Assembly (NCBI GenBank): GCA_030077755.1
Contig: JAQJZZ010000010.1
Location: 3,224,001 to 3,288,000 of the forward strand
Direction: 5' to 3'
Origin: Filosporella fistucella
Taxonomy: Eukaryota > Ascomycota > Leotiomycetes > Helotiales
Length of the DNA: 64,000 nt
The notes beneath the pieces are model-generated. The model ran no database searches and had not been told where the DNA came from. It worked only from the letters and a program-made list of their open reading frames with translations. Positions 11,398-23,934 of this stretch are shown here, one piece after another; position 1 is the first letter of the stretch, and each line of letters opens with the position of its first letter. The position numbers and the translations under genes are program-made.

Positions 11398-12426
11398 GAT
11401 TGTGGTCTTAAGGATAGAAATATACGAAAGTAAGTAGAAAGACTTTTCGAATACGAGAGATATGAGGCTAGGAGACTGAACAGAGGAAGAGAGATGTCGA
11501 TGAGCAGGAAGGATGAGGTATATTAATCTAAAAAAAACCAGAGAGAAGGCCGAGAACGGAAGGTCTTTGAAACTTGCCTCTCACCACTGGGGATCGGTAT
11601 GTATAAGAGAAACAGGAAGAAGAAATATCCCGGAAACCCGAATGCACAACGATGGTGTGGATTGAGAGTTCTGGCGACAGTCTGGTGGGGGCACTCGGTG
11701 TATGTTATTATTCCGAGCAGTGCCACTGACTTGCAACTAAAGTAGTTGAAAAGCGGGCAAGATGTCGGCACAAAGGCCGAGATGTGAAGGAGAAAGACTA
11801 GCTCTCCATTCTAATATCAAGACGAGCTTAAGCTTCCAAGAGAGGCAATTTCGTCCTTTCTTCCCGCAGAATTAGATAGCATCCTCGGAGAAGGGTTGAC
11901 TAAATTCATTCTGTTTGAGTCTTTTTGCATGACTTCGTGACGGCTTCTAGACGCAGGGTCGATGGCACGGTGCTGGGATTCATTCATCTGGAGAGGTGAG
12001 AATTGGGTTGGACCAAGAAATTCAATGGATGTCGTTGAGGGCTTACGCTCTGAGGGTTTATTCGCAGTCTTGACGGAATAATTATTCCACGAATCACATT
12101 ATAGTTGTTGATCATCCGATCACCGACTGCGAGCGTGGGGTATCAACGCCCGAAGATCATTTGGGGAGCGGCTTGTCCAGCAGGTTCAGGCTGTTATCTG
12201 TGACAAATGCGGGGCAATATAGAGATGGACAACCCGGGAGACTTAAAGGGTAGGTGGTGATCACTGCTGTGATGTGAGATGTTATTTGGATAATGTTGAA
12301 TCCATATATTTATGTGAATGGAACCAGATCTATACTGTATCTCTACAGCCTGAAAAGTGGATGAGCTGGGTCGGTACTTGGAACGTGATGTCGCAGTGCT
12401 TGCACTGGCTGATCTTTTTGGAGGGG

Positions 12427-12433
12427 TTGGCGG
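12427..12433 (-). promoter_or_regulatory. GARE-like core (CCNCCAA), reverse orientation
   Basis: The top strand reads TTGGCGG inside GGGGTTGGCGGGG, so the bottom strand has CCGCCAA, matching the core of the galacturonate-responsive element as I recall it. One 7-base match in 2 kb is weak evidence on its own. Confidence 0.35.
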
Positions 12434-13095
12434 GGTCGTGAAAGTCCCAGAGCTCAAAGGTGGATTTTCGATTTTCAGGTTCAAGGGCCCGGGACTCTCT
12501 GCAAATAATGCCTTGATACGACCCTGGACTACCAACCTACTGTGAGCATTGAGGTTTTTGAATTCTCTGTGGCGGATATGATTGTTATTGGAAGCAACAA
12601 TGGTGGGATATTATCATCCTGGGTAATATGAGCAATCCTGCTGCTGCCGCTCGATGAAAAGAGACATTCGAGATCTCTCGTATTTTGGCTGTGGCTTTGA
12701 GGACTAGGACAAATTGTTTGTCTATTGATCTCTGGGCTTGACTAGGCACCAGGGGAGATCTTAACTTTCAGTATATGCCTCAGCCAGTATTACTCAAATC
12801 ATGAATACTGATAGGAGTATAAATGCATTCCGTTCTCAAGACGTCCAAGGCGACACCAAGGAGCTTGAAACTTCCCTTTTTGAATCTCAGATTTCGTCCA
12901 AGCCCAAATTCAATGCAACCTTCATACCAATAGGAGAATTATTTCCTTCCCAACATCTGCACCACGCTCTGCCGGGATATGTCCAAGTCGCCATCTCTCC
13001 TCAATTCAATGACTAAGTGTACCCTGGCTGGCTTCTTCTCATTGGAATATACTTTGCACAATATTCTTGCCCTTTATTTCTTCCCTATTGGGCTT

Positions 13096-13104
13096 TCCAC
13101 CAAC
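13096..13104 (+). promoter_or_regulatory. GARE-like site TCCACCAAC
   Basis: Matches eight of nine positions of the recalled TCCNCCAAT consensus, with C in place of the final T, and lies 465 bp upstream of the reductase start. It is a reasonable GaaR-binding candidate given the gene pair. Confidence 0.4.
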
Positions 13105-13568
13105 ATGGTATAATTGCCTCCAGAAAGTATAACCTCCATAAATTATTATCTCCAGAATAATAAATTCACGCCAAAAGAGCTGGAGAGACTTTCTGCCCCA
13201 TACTCCCACTTCTACTTCCAAGCCTCTTAAAACAACCAGGTTAGTACTGTGACCGTCAGTCACTCCCAGCCCACCTCTTGGCGCCGGATTATTTCACAGC
13301 GAACTCGATTCCGGCCGTTCTACCCCTCCATTTTCCCGTCCAGGAGCTCCCTCCCGTCAGAACCCGGAGATTGGTTACTGCGGCCAAACTGCAACAACAA
13401 TATCCAAATGGCAATCGCATGATTCCTTTATGATGTCGTGGATGAGTTCCCACTTCTTTCTCTCATTCACATTCTCATACCCATTCTCTACTCCTGTTCC
13501 TTGAGCTGAAGAAGGCTTCAATTAAGCAATTGAGTGATTGGGTTCTTTGTGATTTTAGTCAGATCAAG

Positions 13569-14928
13569 ATGGCTGAGCTTCCTACTCACCCCGCGCCTGC
13601 TGGCACGGCAGAAAAGAAGCTGGATGTTCTGATGGTGGGAACTGGTGAATACACCACTGGTTTCGTAGGAACCGGTGCATCAGGTTCAGACAAGAAAGTC
13701 GGAGTTGTGGGCTTGACAATGTTTGATTTGCGTCGCAGAGGCAAAGTTGGAAAATTATCTATGGTTGGAACATCTGGCTCAAAATACCCCGCTATCCGTA
13801 AGTATATCCTCAACTTCTCAGATGCCTCAATGTTTTAAAATTCTAACGATTATGGGAATAGGGGAACATCTTACAGAGAACATCACAAACTTTTACAATA
13901 ATCTCGACACCTCTTTCGAATCCTACCCCGCTGATGATACCCGCGATGCAGAAGCCTATAAGACCGCCATTGATGCTCTCGCCCCAGGTTCCGCAATCAC
14001 AATCTTCACCCCAGACACAACTCACTACCCCATCGCTCTCTACGCCATCGAGCGCGGCATCCACGTGCTGATCACCAAGCCCGCTGTCAAAACCCTCGAG
14101 CACCACCAAGCTCTGCTTGCCGCAGCAGAAAAACACGGTGTATTTGTCTACATCGAGCATCACAAACGATATGACCCCGCCTACGCGGATGCTCGCTTCA
14201 AAGCTCAGTCTCTGGGAGATTTCAACTATTTCTACTCGTATATGAGCCAGCCTAAGAGCCAACTCGAGACTTTCAAGGCATGGGCAGGTGTAGATTCAGA
14301 TATTTCTTACTACCTTAACTCGCATCACATCGATATCTGCGAGAGCATGGTACAACAGCGAGGATACACACCTGTCAAAGTCTCTGCATCAGCTAGTAAA
14401 GGCGTGGCAGTCGGATTAGGCTGTGATCCTATTACCGAAGACACAATCTCTCTCCTCGTGCACTGGGTCCTGAAATCGGATCCTAGTAAGAGAGCTACAG
14501 CCGTGTATACCGCATCTTGGACCGCACCCCAGAAAGCAGGCGTGCATTCTAATCAGTATTTCCATTACATGGGATCCAATGGCGAGATCCGAATCGATCA
14601 GGCGAAGAGAGGATACGATGTTGCAGATGATAGTCTGGGACAATTGATGTGGTATAATCCTTTCTACATGCGGTATGCACCCGATGAGGAGGGGAATTTT
14701 GCTGGACAGGGCGGATACGGATATGTTTCTTTTGAGAAGTTTGTGGATGGGTGTGTGAAGGTTAATAAGGAGGGTAAGGGAGCCATTGGTGTGTTGGATC
14801 AGAGAGGCTTGCCTACGCTGAGGAATACAGTTGCGACGACTGCTATTTTAGAGGCTGGAAGGAGGGCATTGGATGAGGGACGTGAGGTGGGCATTGAGGA
14901 AGTTGATGGCGTGTGGAGATTAGTTTAG
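13569..14928 (+). CDS. gar2: Gfo/Idh/MocA-family oxidoreductase, probable D-galacturonate reductase (gar2/gaaA type)
   Basis: Two exons, 13569-13797 and 13862-14928, joined over a 64-nt intron (GTAAGT to AATAG), give 431 residues. The N-terminal Rossmann part has [12 protein letters not shown] (dinucleotide loop) and [18 protein letters not shown]. The family signature [12 protein letters not shown] contains the catalytic lysine of the EKP-type motif (here TKP). EHHKRYDP and [15 protein letters not shown] lie in the alpha/beta substrate domain. As the divergent partner of the lga1-type aldolase, the best reading is the NADPH-dependent reductase converting D-galacturonate to L-galactonate, the first pathway step. 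The middle genes (L-galactonate dehydratase, glyceraldehyde reductase) are not in this window. A generic Gfo/Idh/MocA sugar dehydrogenase is the fallback. Confidence 0.82.
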
Positions 14929-15383
14929 ACAGCAAATTGGGTTGGAATAGAAATCGATATTTTTTGATAGCGAGTTATGATGCGGCTTTTGATGTGACTT
15001 GTGGACAAAACCTAAAACGATACTTCGGGATGGCGAATCATCTGGGGGTGGAGGGAAATTGCCATATGTATTCTAGGAATTAGTTGATTAAGCATTTGGG
15101 GTGTAATTAACGAATCATAATTTTTCCGCTTCATTAATGCCTTTCATCATGACTTTTTGGCCTCTTTGCGATTCGGCATAGATTTGGAGCTGCATTCCCC
15201 ACAGAGAGCTACTTCGCGCCTTGGACAGAGATACTTGGCAGATACATGTACATGAAAGGTGGCATAGATTGCAATCCATTATCACCCATCGCCCTTATTA
15301 ACATTTTCATGAAGGTGAGCTATTAAGCCCGACCACGCTCACTCATGCAAACTCAACGCTAAGAAACCACCTTCCCTCATTCC
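14929..15383. other. intergenic, no gene seen
   Basis: Convergent 3' regions of the reductase (+) and the glutathione peroxidase (-). It is AT-rich with no frame worth calling. Confidence 0.45.
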
Positions 15384-16050
15384 TCACAACTCAGCCTTCT
15401 CAGCAGCAGCTTTGCTCAATTCCTCAAGAATAGGCTTCTCCAAGCTCTCTGGCTTTGTAGTACTGGCCCAACGTCCCTTGACCTTGCCATCCTTTCCCAC
15501 CAACCACTTCTCAAAGTTCCACTTGACTCTCTTCATTCCCAACAATCCAGGCTTCTCCTCCTTCAACCACTCAAAGAGAGGATTTGCTTTATCGCCGTTG
15601 ACGTCGGTCTTGCCCATGATAGGGAATGAGACCCCGTAGTTGACCTGGCAGAAAGATTGGATTTCCTCGTCGTTGGCTGGTTCCTGACCACCGAATTGGT
15701 TGCAAGGGAAGCCCAGAATGACGAATTGGTCTGGGTGCGAAGCTTGGAGCTTTTTGTAGAGAGCTTCAAGGCCTTGGTATTGCGGTGTGAACCCACATTT
15801 TGAGGCAGTGTTTACGATGAGGATGACTTTTCCCTTGTAGGTGGAGAGAGGAACTGGTTGACCCTTTTCTGCGTGGAAAAAAACATTAGACTTGAGGTTG
15901 AAGTGGTTCGGAGGGAGTGGGATGATTATGGAGGGGTAATTTTCCAGCACGCGTCATTGAAGATCTCGCATGTTCGTACTGAGGTCAAGATGTAGAGAGG
16001 AACTCACTATCGAGAGGCTTGAAATCAAAGAAGCTGGTAGCGGACGACAT
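15384..16050 (-). CDS. glutathione peroxidase-like thiol peroxidase (GPX3/HYR1 type)
   Basis: Reduces H2O2 and lipid hydroperoxides. The yeast Gpx3 type uses thioredoxin and also senses peroxide. Two exons, 16050-16008 and 15868-15384, with a 139-nt intron, give 175 residues, close to the usual length. The peroxidatic Cys is in NTASKCGFTPQ (C39) and the resolving Cys in SFCQVNYG (C88), so it is the 2-Cys type. The FPCNQFGGQEP and VKWNFEKWL motifs carry the other catalytic Gln, Trp and Asn. Cys rather than selenocysteine is used. The same frame stays open upstream to another ATG at 16215, adding 55 residues rich in Arg/Ser (RSRLICSRSLF, IHRRFIN) with few acids, which looks like a mitochondrial presequence. 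The start at 16050 is the conserved cytosolic one; the longer form may also be made. Confidence 0.93.
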
Positions 16051-16215
16051 GTTGATGAAACGTCTATGTATCTGCGAAGTTGTATTGCGGAAGTATAGTG
16101 GCGCAAGAGGTTTAAATATGACAGTGGGCGCAACAGCTGTTAAATAGCTGCGAAAAGTCCTTTGCGAGTTCTTGACCTCAAATAAGCTTCTTGAGCAAAT
16201 CAATCGGGATCGCAT

Positions 16216-16637
16216 GAACTTTAAATAGTGTATTAATTAGGCTGAAAGTCGGTGCTTGTGAGTCTGAGGGCGAGCAGATGTTTGGGTTTGTAAAAGGTTT
16301 CAATGGTGATGATGAAGCAGAGGGTTCTAGATTGTGACCTCGGCTTGCGACACTTCCGGTTTGGTAATGAAGGACAGACAGATGTGCAGGGAAAATCCGA
16401 ATGAACCGAGGAGCATCTGAAGAGAGCTCCATAACAAAAAGCTTTATCGTTATCGATAAGAAGAGTGGGTAAAAGAGGTTCGAATACGGATACGATGAGA
16501 AAGCTGCGGGACGGATAAAATGGGGAATGTGGCTGGTGAGTTGACAATCAGCTGTTAGCATATCCAGAGCTGTGGCAAACATCCACATCTTTATGCTTGG
16601 AATTGCAAGGAGACAAGCACGAAATCTCTCTACAATA
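16216..16637. other. short divergent promoter region
   Basis: Lies between the peroxidase upstream start (minus) and the FAD oxidoreductase (plus), and presumably serves both. Minus-strand frames here (16178-16693) look spurious. Confidence 0.4.
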
Positions 16638-17935
16638 ATGGCAGAGTCGCAGCAGAGAAATATAGTCATCGTAGGTAAGTGTGTTACCCACAATTCAAAG
16701 CAAATGCTGATAAGTTACAGGAGGCGGAATCATAGGTTGTACGACAGCTTATTTCCTTACCCGCCACCCCTCTTACAACCCCGCCACGACAAAAATCACA
16801 ATCCTCGAAGCCCAATCAATAGCATCAGCCGCTTCAGGAAAAGCAGGTGGGCTATTAGCATTATGGGCATACCCTTCCAATATCGTTCCGCTCTCCTACA
16901 AATTACATGCCGAGTTGGCGAAAGAACATGATGGCGCAAAAAGGTGGGGATATAGAACATTGAATTGTGGTTCATTGAGAGCCAAGGGCAGGATACAGGA
17001 TCCCAATAATGGAGCTGTGCCAACAGAGAAAGAAGAGGAATGGAATAAGCTTCCAAAGACCGATAAGAAAGGTACAAAAGTGAAAGGTGTGCCCGAAGAT
17101 CTGGACTGGTTCGACTCGGACGGCATCAGAGCATACGCGGAGATGGGAAATCCTTCGACCACAGCGCAAGTGCATCCCTTTCAATTCACAACTGCTATGT
17201 CAGAACTTGCTACAGAAGCTGGAGCAAGAATCATATTCGGATCTGTTACTGCCATTGACTACTTTGGAGAGGGTGTGAGAGGTGTTACCTACGAAGAGAA
17301 GGGCAGCAAGCATATCCAAACCCTACCTGCAACAGATGTCATACTCGCTGCTGGGCCATGGACAAGTCATGTATTTCCTGAAGCACCTATTGAAGCGATG
17401 AGAGCACATAGTGTGGTTATCAAAGCAGATGTTAGCCCATATGCAGTATTCAGCGAGATTGAGTTGCCAAAAGAGGGCAAACGGAAAGGTGGAATCACAG
17501 TTAGCCCAGAGATGTATGCTCGACCAGATGGCACAGTTTACGCATGTGGTCAGTTATTCACTCGCTGCAAAAATGCCACCTAACAAGACTCTAGGCGAAG
17601 GAGATACTCTTGTTCCACTCCCCAAATCAAGTGATCTAGTCGTGTGCGACGAGTCAAAATGCCAAGATATAATATCCTTCTGCGGCTCCATTTCTTCGCC
17701 TCTTCGTACTGGCGAAGTTCTTGTCAAGCAAGCTTGCTATCTGCCTTCTGTATCTACTGGAGGTGGTCCCCTGATTGGAGAAACAGGTATCAAAGGACTC
17801 TTCATGGCTACTGGACACACCTGTTGGGGCATCCAGAATAGTTGTGCTACAGGAAAGTTGATAAGTGAGTTTGTATTTGATGGAAAGGCTCTTAGTGCTA
17901 GAATTGATAGTTTGGATCCGAGAAGGGTATTGTGA
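16638..17935 (+). CDS. FAD-dependent oxidoreductase, DAO superfamily (TDA3-like)
   Basis: Three exons: 16638-16674, 16721-17548 and 17595-17935, with two 46-nt introns. They give 401 residues. The FAD-binding Rossmann motif is split by the first intron and reads IVIVGGGIIGCTTAY. The second FAD contact, SGKAGGLLALWAYP, is typical of the yeast Tda3/FOXRED1-like subgroup. The C-terminal half includes CGEGDTLVPLP and the family's terminal STGGGPLIGETG and ATGHTCWGIQN, which closes over the FAD. Substrate is unknown for Tda3, whose yeast role is linked to late endosome-to-Golgi traffic. The identification rests on motif and overall layout. Sarcosine or D-amino acid oxidase activity cannot be excluded. 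Confidence 0.88.
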
Positions 17936-18939
17936 GGGCGTTAAAGGGGGATTGACCAGCATTGGATGGAGTCTGAATTGTGTATTGGTGGTGTAATTCA
18001 GGATTGGGCAAAGGTTCTGGTCCACTTGATATCAAACTCTGTTTAATATCATTGGCGTAGCCTGCGTAATAAATCTGACTCAATATACAACATATGCCAC
18101 ATTAAAATGCATCACAATAATTTCTGCTGAACTGTTTCACCAGAATAGGTTGCTGCACAACAGGAAATACGTCGCCATCCAGAATTAAGCGAATCTCCCC
18201 CTCACACATGCCCTCCACGTCCTGCCTTCATCTTGACCGCCAAAATTAAAGGAGCGAGCATACACAGCGTCTGAAAGCTACGTTTTGTATGAAATGCTAC
18301 CCGCCAATACACTTTCTACGCACGAGATCTCTGGTCTGGCTTATTCCTGCTTATCCTAAGTACCTGGAGACTTGACAATAGGAGCTCCGGAGACGACTGC
18401 TCAATTGGCAAAATCTTTCCATATCTAATTCTTACACTCGTATTCAGTTCGAACAATCAAGAGTCGCTCTGATGCTAACTGCTTCTTCAAGACTCTCATT
18501 AGACGTTCAACCCTTAAACATCTCATCATCTCTCTACTTCACCCCTGTCCAGCTCGGATTTGCCCTCCAACCAAGCTCGATCTTCATCCTGAGATACAGT
18601 AGTCTACAATCCAACCCCACTTCCAAGTAATATGACAGTTGGGGAATGGGATCAAGCTATCTGTCGCTTTATTAGGCAGCGGAGAAGCAGGTGCCAGCTC
18701 CGTTGACGTTGGGTCGTATTGATGATGCCAGATCGAGAATAGCATAATTTGCCAAAGCGGCACGGATCGCATGATGCTCTGTTTCTGAATTCCCTCAGAA
18801 CATGGGGTAGGATTTACACATGCTTATGTGCCATGCATAACATAAATCCAAGCTAGACATATAAATGTAATCTCACTCAGCTCAATCATTCTGTCATCCT
18901 TTGCTCTCTTACTACCTCTCATCACAATTCAGTCGCGAA
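17936..18939. other. intergenic, no gene seen
   Basis: One kilobase without a convincing gene. The right end must contain the SDR promoter. Short minus frames at 17654-18083 lie mostly under the oxidoreductase 3' exon. Confidence 0.4.
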
Positions 18940-20172
18940 ATGTCTATTCTCGTAGTTGGCGCCAATGGCGGTCTCTCCCTTGGTTTCATTACACAATTCC
19001 TTTCTTCCCCTTTTGCAAGCACACATTTCGGGATTTATACCGTGCGATCCCCCACAAAAGCAGGCCCTCTCAGTCAGCTACTGCGTTCCGGCCCAAAAGA
19101 ACACAAATACATCATCCTCTGTGTCGACCTCTCTTCCGATCTCGACATTCGTACTTTCTGCGCTGATCTCAACAAACGGATATCTACTTGCTCTATCCCG
19201 CCTCTGAAAGGCATTTTCCACGGCGCAGGGGTAGCAGATACGGCTCGCCAGTGTTGGACTGAAAAGGATATAGAACGGACATTTATGGTGAATTATCTAT
19301 CTAATTTTTTGCTTTCGTTACTTTTGCTAGAGAGTATGGATACAGATGGAGCCAAGGTGGTTTTTGTAGGGAGTACGCAGATGTGGGTTGATTGGAGGGC
19401 AAATAGCCAGAATTATTCGAGTGAGGAGCAGAAAATGTCGATTTTGGAACCGAGTGTTAAAGACATGAGTAGAGGAGAGGAGAAGTTTAAAGATTATGAT
19501 GTGTATAAAACTGGTCAGAGGAGGTATGCGCTGAGTAAATTGCTGTGTTGTGAATGGATGTAAGTTTTGCTTTCATTTCGTCCGGGTTTGAAATGGAAGT
19601 CATGAATATTTGGAGCGAGGTAATTGGGATTGATGCTAATATCTGACAGGTATGAGTTCCAGCGCCGTCTTGATCTCGATCCAAAGTACTCCAAGGTAGA
19701 AGTTCTAGGTCACGATCCAGGGTACGTCGTCGAATTTTGCCCTACATTTGTCAAAATTAGCAAAGGCGAGCAGGTTCCGAGCAGCTGGAAGCCTCTCGCC
19801 TTTTGTCTCACTCTCTCCAGTCCATACTAAATTGTCTATAGGTGGGTTGGTGGTACAGGGATCTCTAGAAACGCACCTTTTTTTGTCAAGAGCGTCCTGA
19901 CAATAATCTGGTTGATTGGTCATCTCATATCCCCATTCTACGAGAATCCATTGATCAGAACAGCAAAGAAAAATGGAAATGATCTTGTGAAGGTATTCTT
20001 TGAAAAGGGAGCGTTTAAAGAGGGACTGAAGGCGAAGTATGTAAACGGGAATGTGATCGATAAGGTGCCGGAGGGAGTTAAGGATAGGAAGAAACAGGAA
20101 GAACTTTGGAGTGAGAGCTTGAAGTTGGTGGAATTGAAAGATGGGGAGGCTGCCTTAGAGAATTGGAGGTAG
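18940..20172 (+). CDS. short-chain dehydrogenase/reductase (SDR), retinol-dehydrogenase-like
   Basis: Three exons: 18940-19559, 19650-19721 and 19842-20172. They give 340 residues with correct phases. The nucleotide loop is VVGANGGLSLG, a variant of the SDR G-x3-G-x-G motif with an extra spacing between the last glycines. GIFHGAG replaces the classical NNAG, the catalytic serine region is VFVGSTQMW, and the catalytic pair is YALSK. HDPGWVGGTGI follows, where family members usually have HPGWVxT (substrate loop), and a hydrophobic segment (VLTIIWLIGHLISPF) suggests membrane association, as in retinol-dehydrogenase or WW-oxidoreductase-type SDRs. Substrate is unknown. The altered glycine motif and absent NNAG make cofactor preference hard to predict. 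Confidence 0.8.
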
Positions 20173-20604
20173 AATTATGGAGGATATCAATGAAAACTCA
20201 ATTATAGACATAGCAGCTGTCAAGATGTACGATAGCTGGATTGGAGAGACATAGGCTTTGCCACTAGGCTTTGCCACTAGACTCGCATAATTCATAAACA
20301 GTTGTGATGCGCCATCAATCTATCACTAACTGTAAATCAAACAAGCGCAGCTGATCAAGATCAACTAGTATTAAGAAAACCGAGAAACATCAAAGTTTAC
20401 CCTAACGCCTTTGTTGGGGAGATCATCTGTACTACTGTCTTATATTGAAGTCAACCCCGAGATATTGAAGTACAGGCTACATGCTCCCTGCCTTGGTTAC
20501 TATTTTCACCCCTCTCCAAGACGGAACTGTCGCCTCTATCACCTCGGTGTTGGTCTACACAGTCAGCTCCAGACCTATTTTGGAACTTCTGCCAGAGATA
20601 AAAC
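20173..20604. other. intergenic with a short tandem duplication
   Basis: Convergent 3' ends of the SDR and the xylanase. At about 20251-20280 the unit AGGCTTTGCCACT is repeated twice back to back. The region may include an alternative last exon of the xylanase (see findings). Confidence 0.4.
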
Positions 20605-22710
<2,106 letters not shown>

Positions 22711-23581
22711 ATGGCAACCCAAACACCGAACCCAAATCTCCTGCAAAGTAAAGTCGAAGATTGGCTTGATTCAGTCGGAACCAAATACTGGGTATCACTA
22801 GATTGCCAACTACATGGCGATTGTGGAACCACAGCAGAATATCAATCAGCTACACCCGACATGTGTTCTGCCCAACAATGCAAATCAAGAACAGGTTGCC
22901 AGCTAAATTCTCTTGAGTTACCCTCTAACTGGGACACAATTAGAGAAACAGCACCACATAATTGCGCAAGTTCGCCATACTCTTCCAGCTTCCGGAAGAC
23001 ATCATGAAGATGCGCAACAAAGACCCCAAAATCTGCGCCCAGTTGCTGTCGGCGATGTAATATATATTACACATGATGAAGGCCAAGCATCCAAGCGATG
23101 CAAAACTGTTCACAGCAACTCCCAGTCGGAATCGCAGCGATCCCGGCCACTATTGGCGACAACTACGGACTCACTAACACAGGAAATAATCAAAATTTAT
23201 GCTGAAAAAGATCAAAAGAAATATCGTATTGCTAGTGCCGGTTTGCTGGGCTCTGACGCAGGTTCAGTTGATGGGTACGGTGGCGTCGAAGTAGGAGCTG
23301 AAGAAGTGGCCGAAAGTGAGCAATTTCGCTCTAGCAGCGTCGAACCCGAACAGCGATTACAGACAAGCTCTCGAGAACAATTACCAGCTGGAAAGAATGG
23401 TGATAAAGTCCCAAGGTCGATTCACACCCACCCTCCAGATCCAAAACGCCCATCGATTGATTTCAATGTTCTGTACGAAGAGAGGTTGCAGAAGGAAAGG
23501 CTGAAAAGAGCTGCTGAAAAACAGACGGAAGCAAGTTCAAAACGTACAAGGCATGAAGCAATAGCAATATCAGAGCAATAA
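22711..23581 (+). CDS. hypothetical protein, gene structure uncertain
   Basis: The 3' part is the firmest: a frame from about 22907 to the TAA at 23581 that is hydrophilic and charged, with a basic C-terminus (IDFNVLYEERLQKERLK, then KRTRHE) suggesting a nuclear protein. An ATG at 22711 opens a different frame that looks coding for about 60 residues (MATQTPNPNLLQSKVEDWLD). The two frames would need an intron or frameshift near 22870-22910 that I could not place. I do not recognise a family. Its C-terminal tail resembles that of the neighbouring C2H2 gene (IDMKALFETRLHEAKLKKE), so the two may be diverged tandem copies. The start at 22711 is provisional and exons further upstream are possible. 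Confidence 0.42.
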
Positions 23582-23934
23582 GGCACCTTGTTTCGTTGGT
23601 ACCCGTTGAAGGACGAATTCTGCTCGTAGGTAAACTATGGTGTATTTCTTGTGCATTTGTCAAGTAAACCTAGGTTTAATAGGAACTCGTGCAAATTGAA
23701 GTGAAAATGATACTTGGAAGGAATGTGTCCGAAAGGAGAGCTACCTTGCCTTGGCAAGCAAAATAGGTGGACGCGTACACAGTACAGGTCAGCTGATCTC
23801 GCGTTTTGACATCACGACCGAGCACTTTTAATTTCCTGCTCTCGCCGTCTCTTCATTCGGCCATGGCTTTATGTTTTCTTTAACTTTCTTCAAATTCTTT
23901 ACTTTTTCGCGGTGGCTGTCAGCCTCTAGAACAA
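23582..23934. other. short intergenic spacer
   Basis: About 350 bp between the two paralogue-like genes. It must contain the promoter of the C2H2 gene; nothing else is seen. Confidence 0.4.

Larger units (their letters stand above)
11398..13568. promoter_or_regulatory. shared divergent promoter between lga1 and gar2-type genes
   Basis: About 2.2 kb separates the two divergent starts and holds no convincing gene of its own. In fungi the galacturonate reductase and aldolase genes are known to be co-induced from a bidirectional promoter by the Zn2Cys6 regulator GaaR, through an element close to TCCNCCAAT. Two near matches are visible here (listed separately). The small frames at 12194-12545 and 12801-13263 overlap on both strands and look spurious. 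Regulation by D-galacturonate is inferred from context. Confidence 0.6.

Noticed and set aside
13843..14262. 139-codon minus frame under the reductase
   Set aside because: Antisense shadow of a conserved exon.
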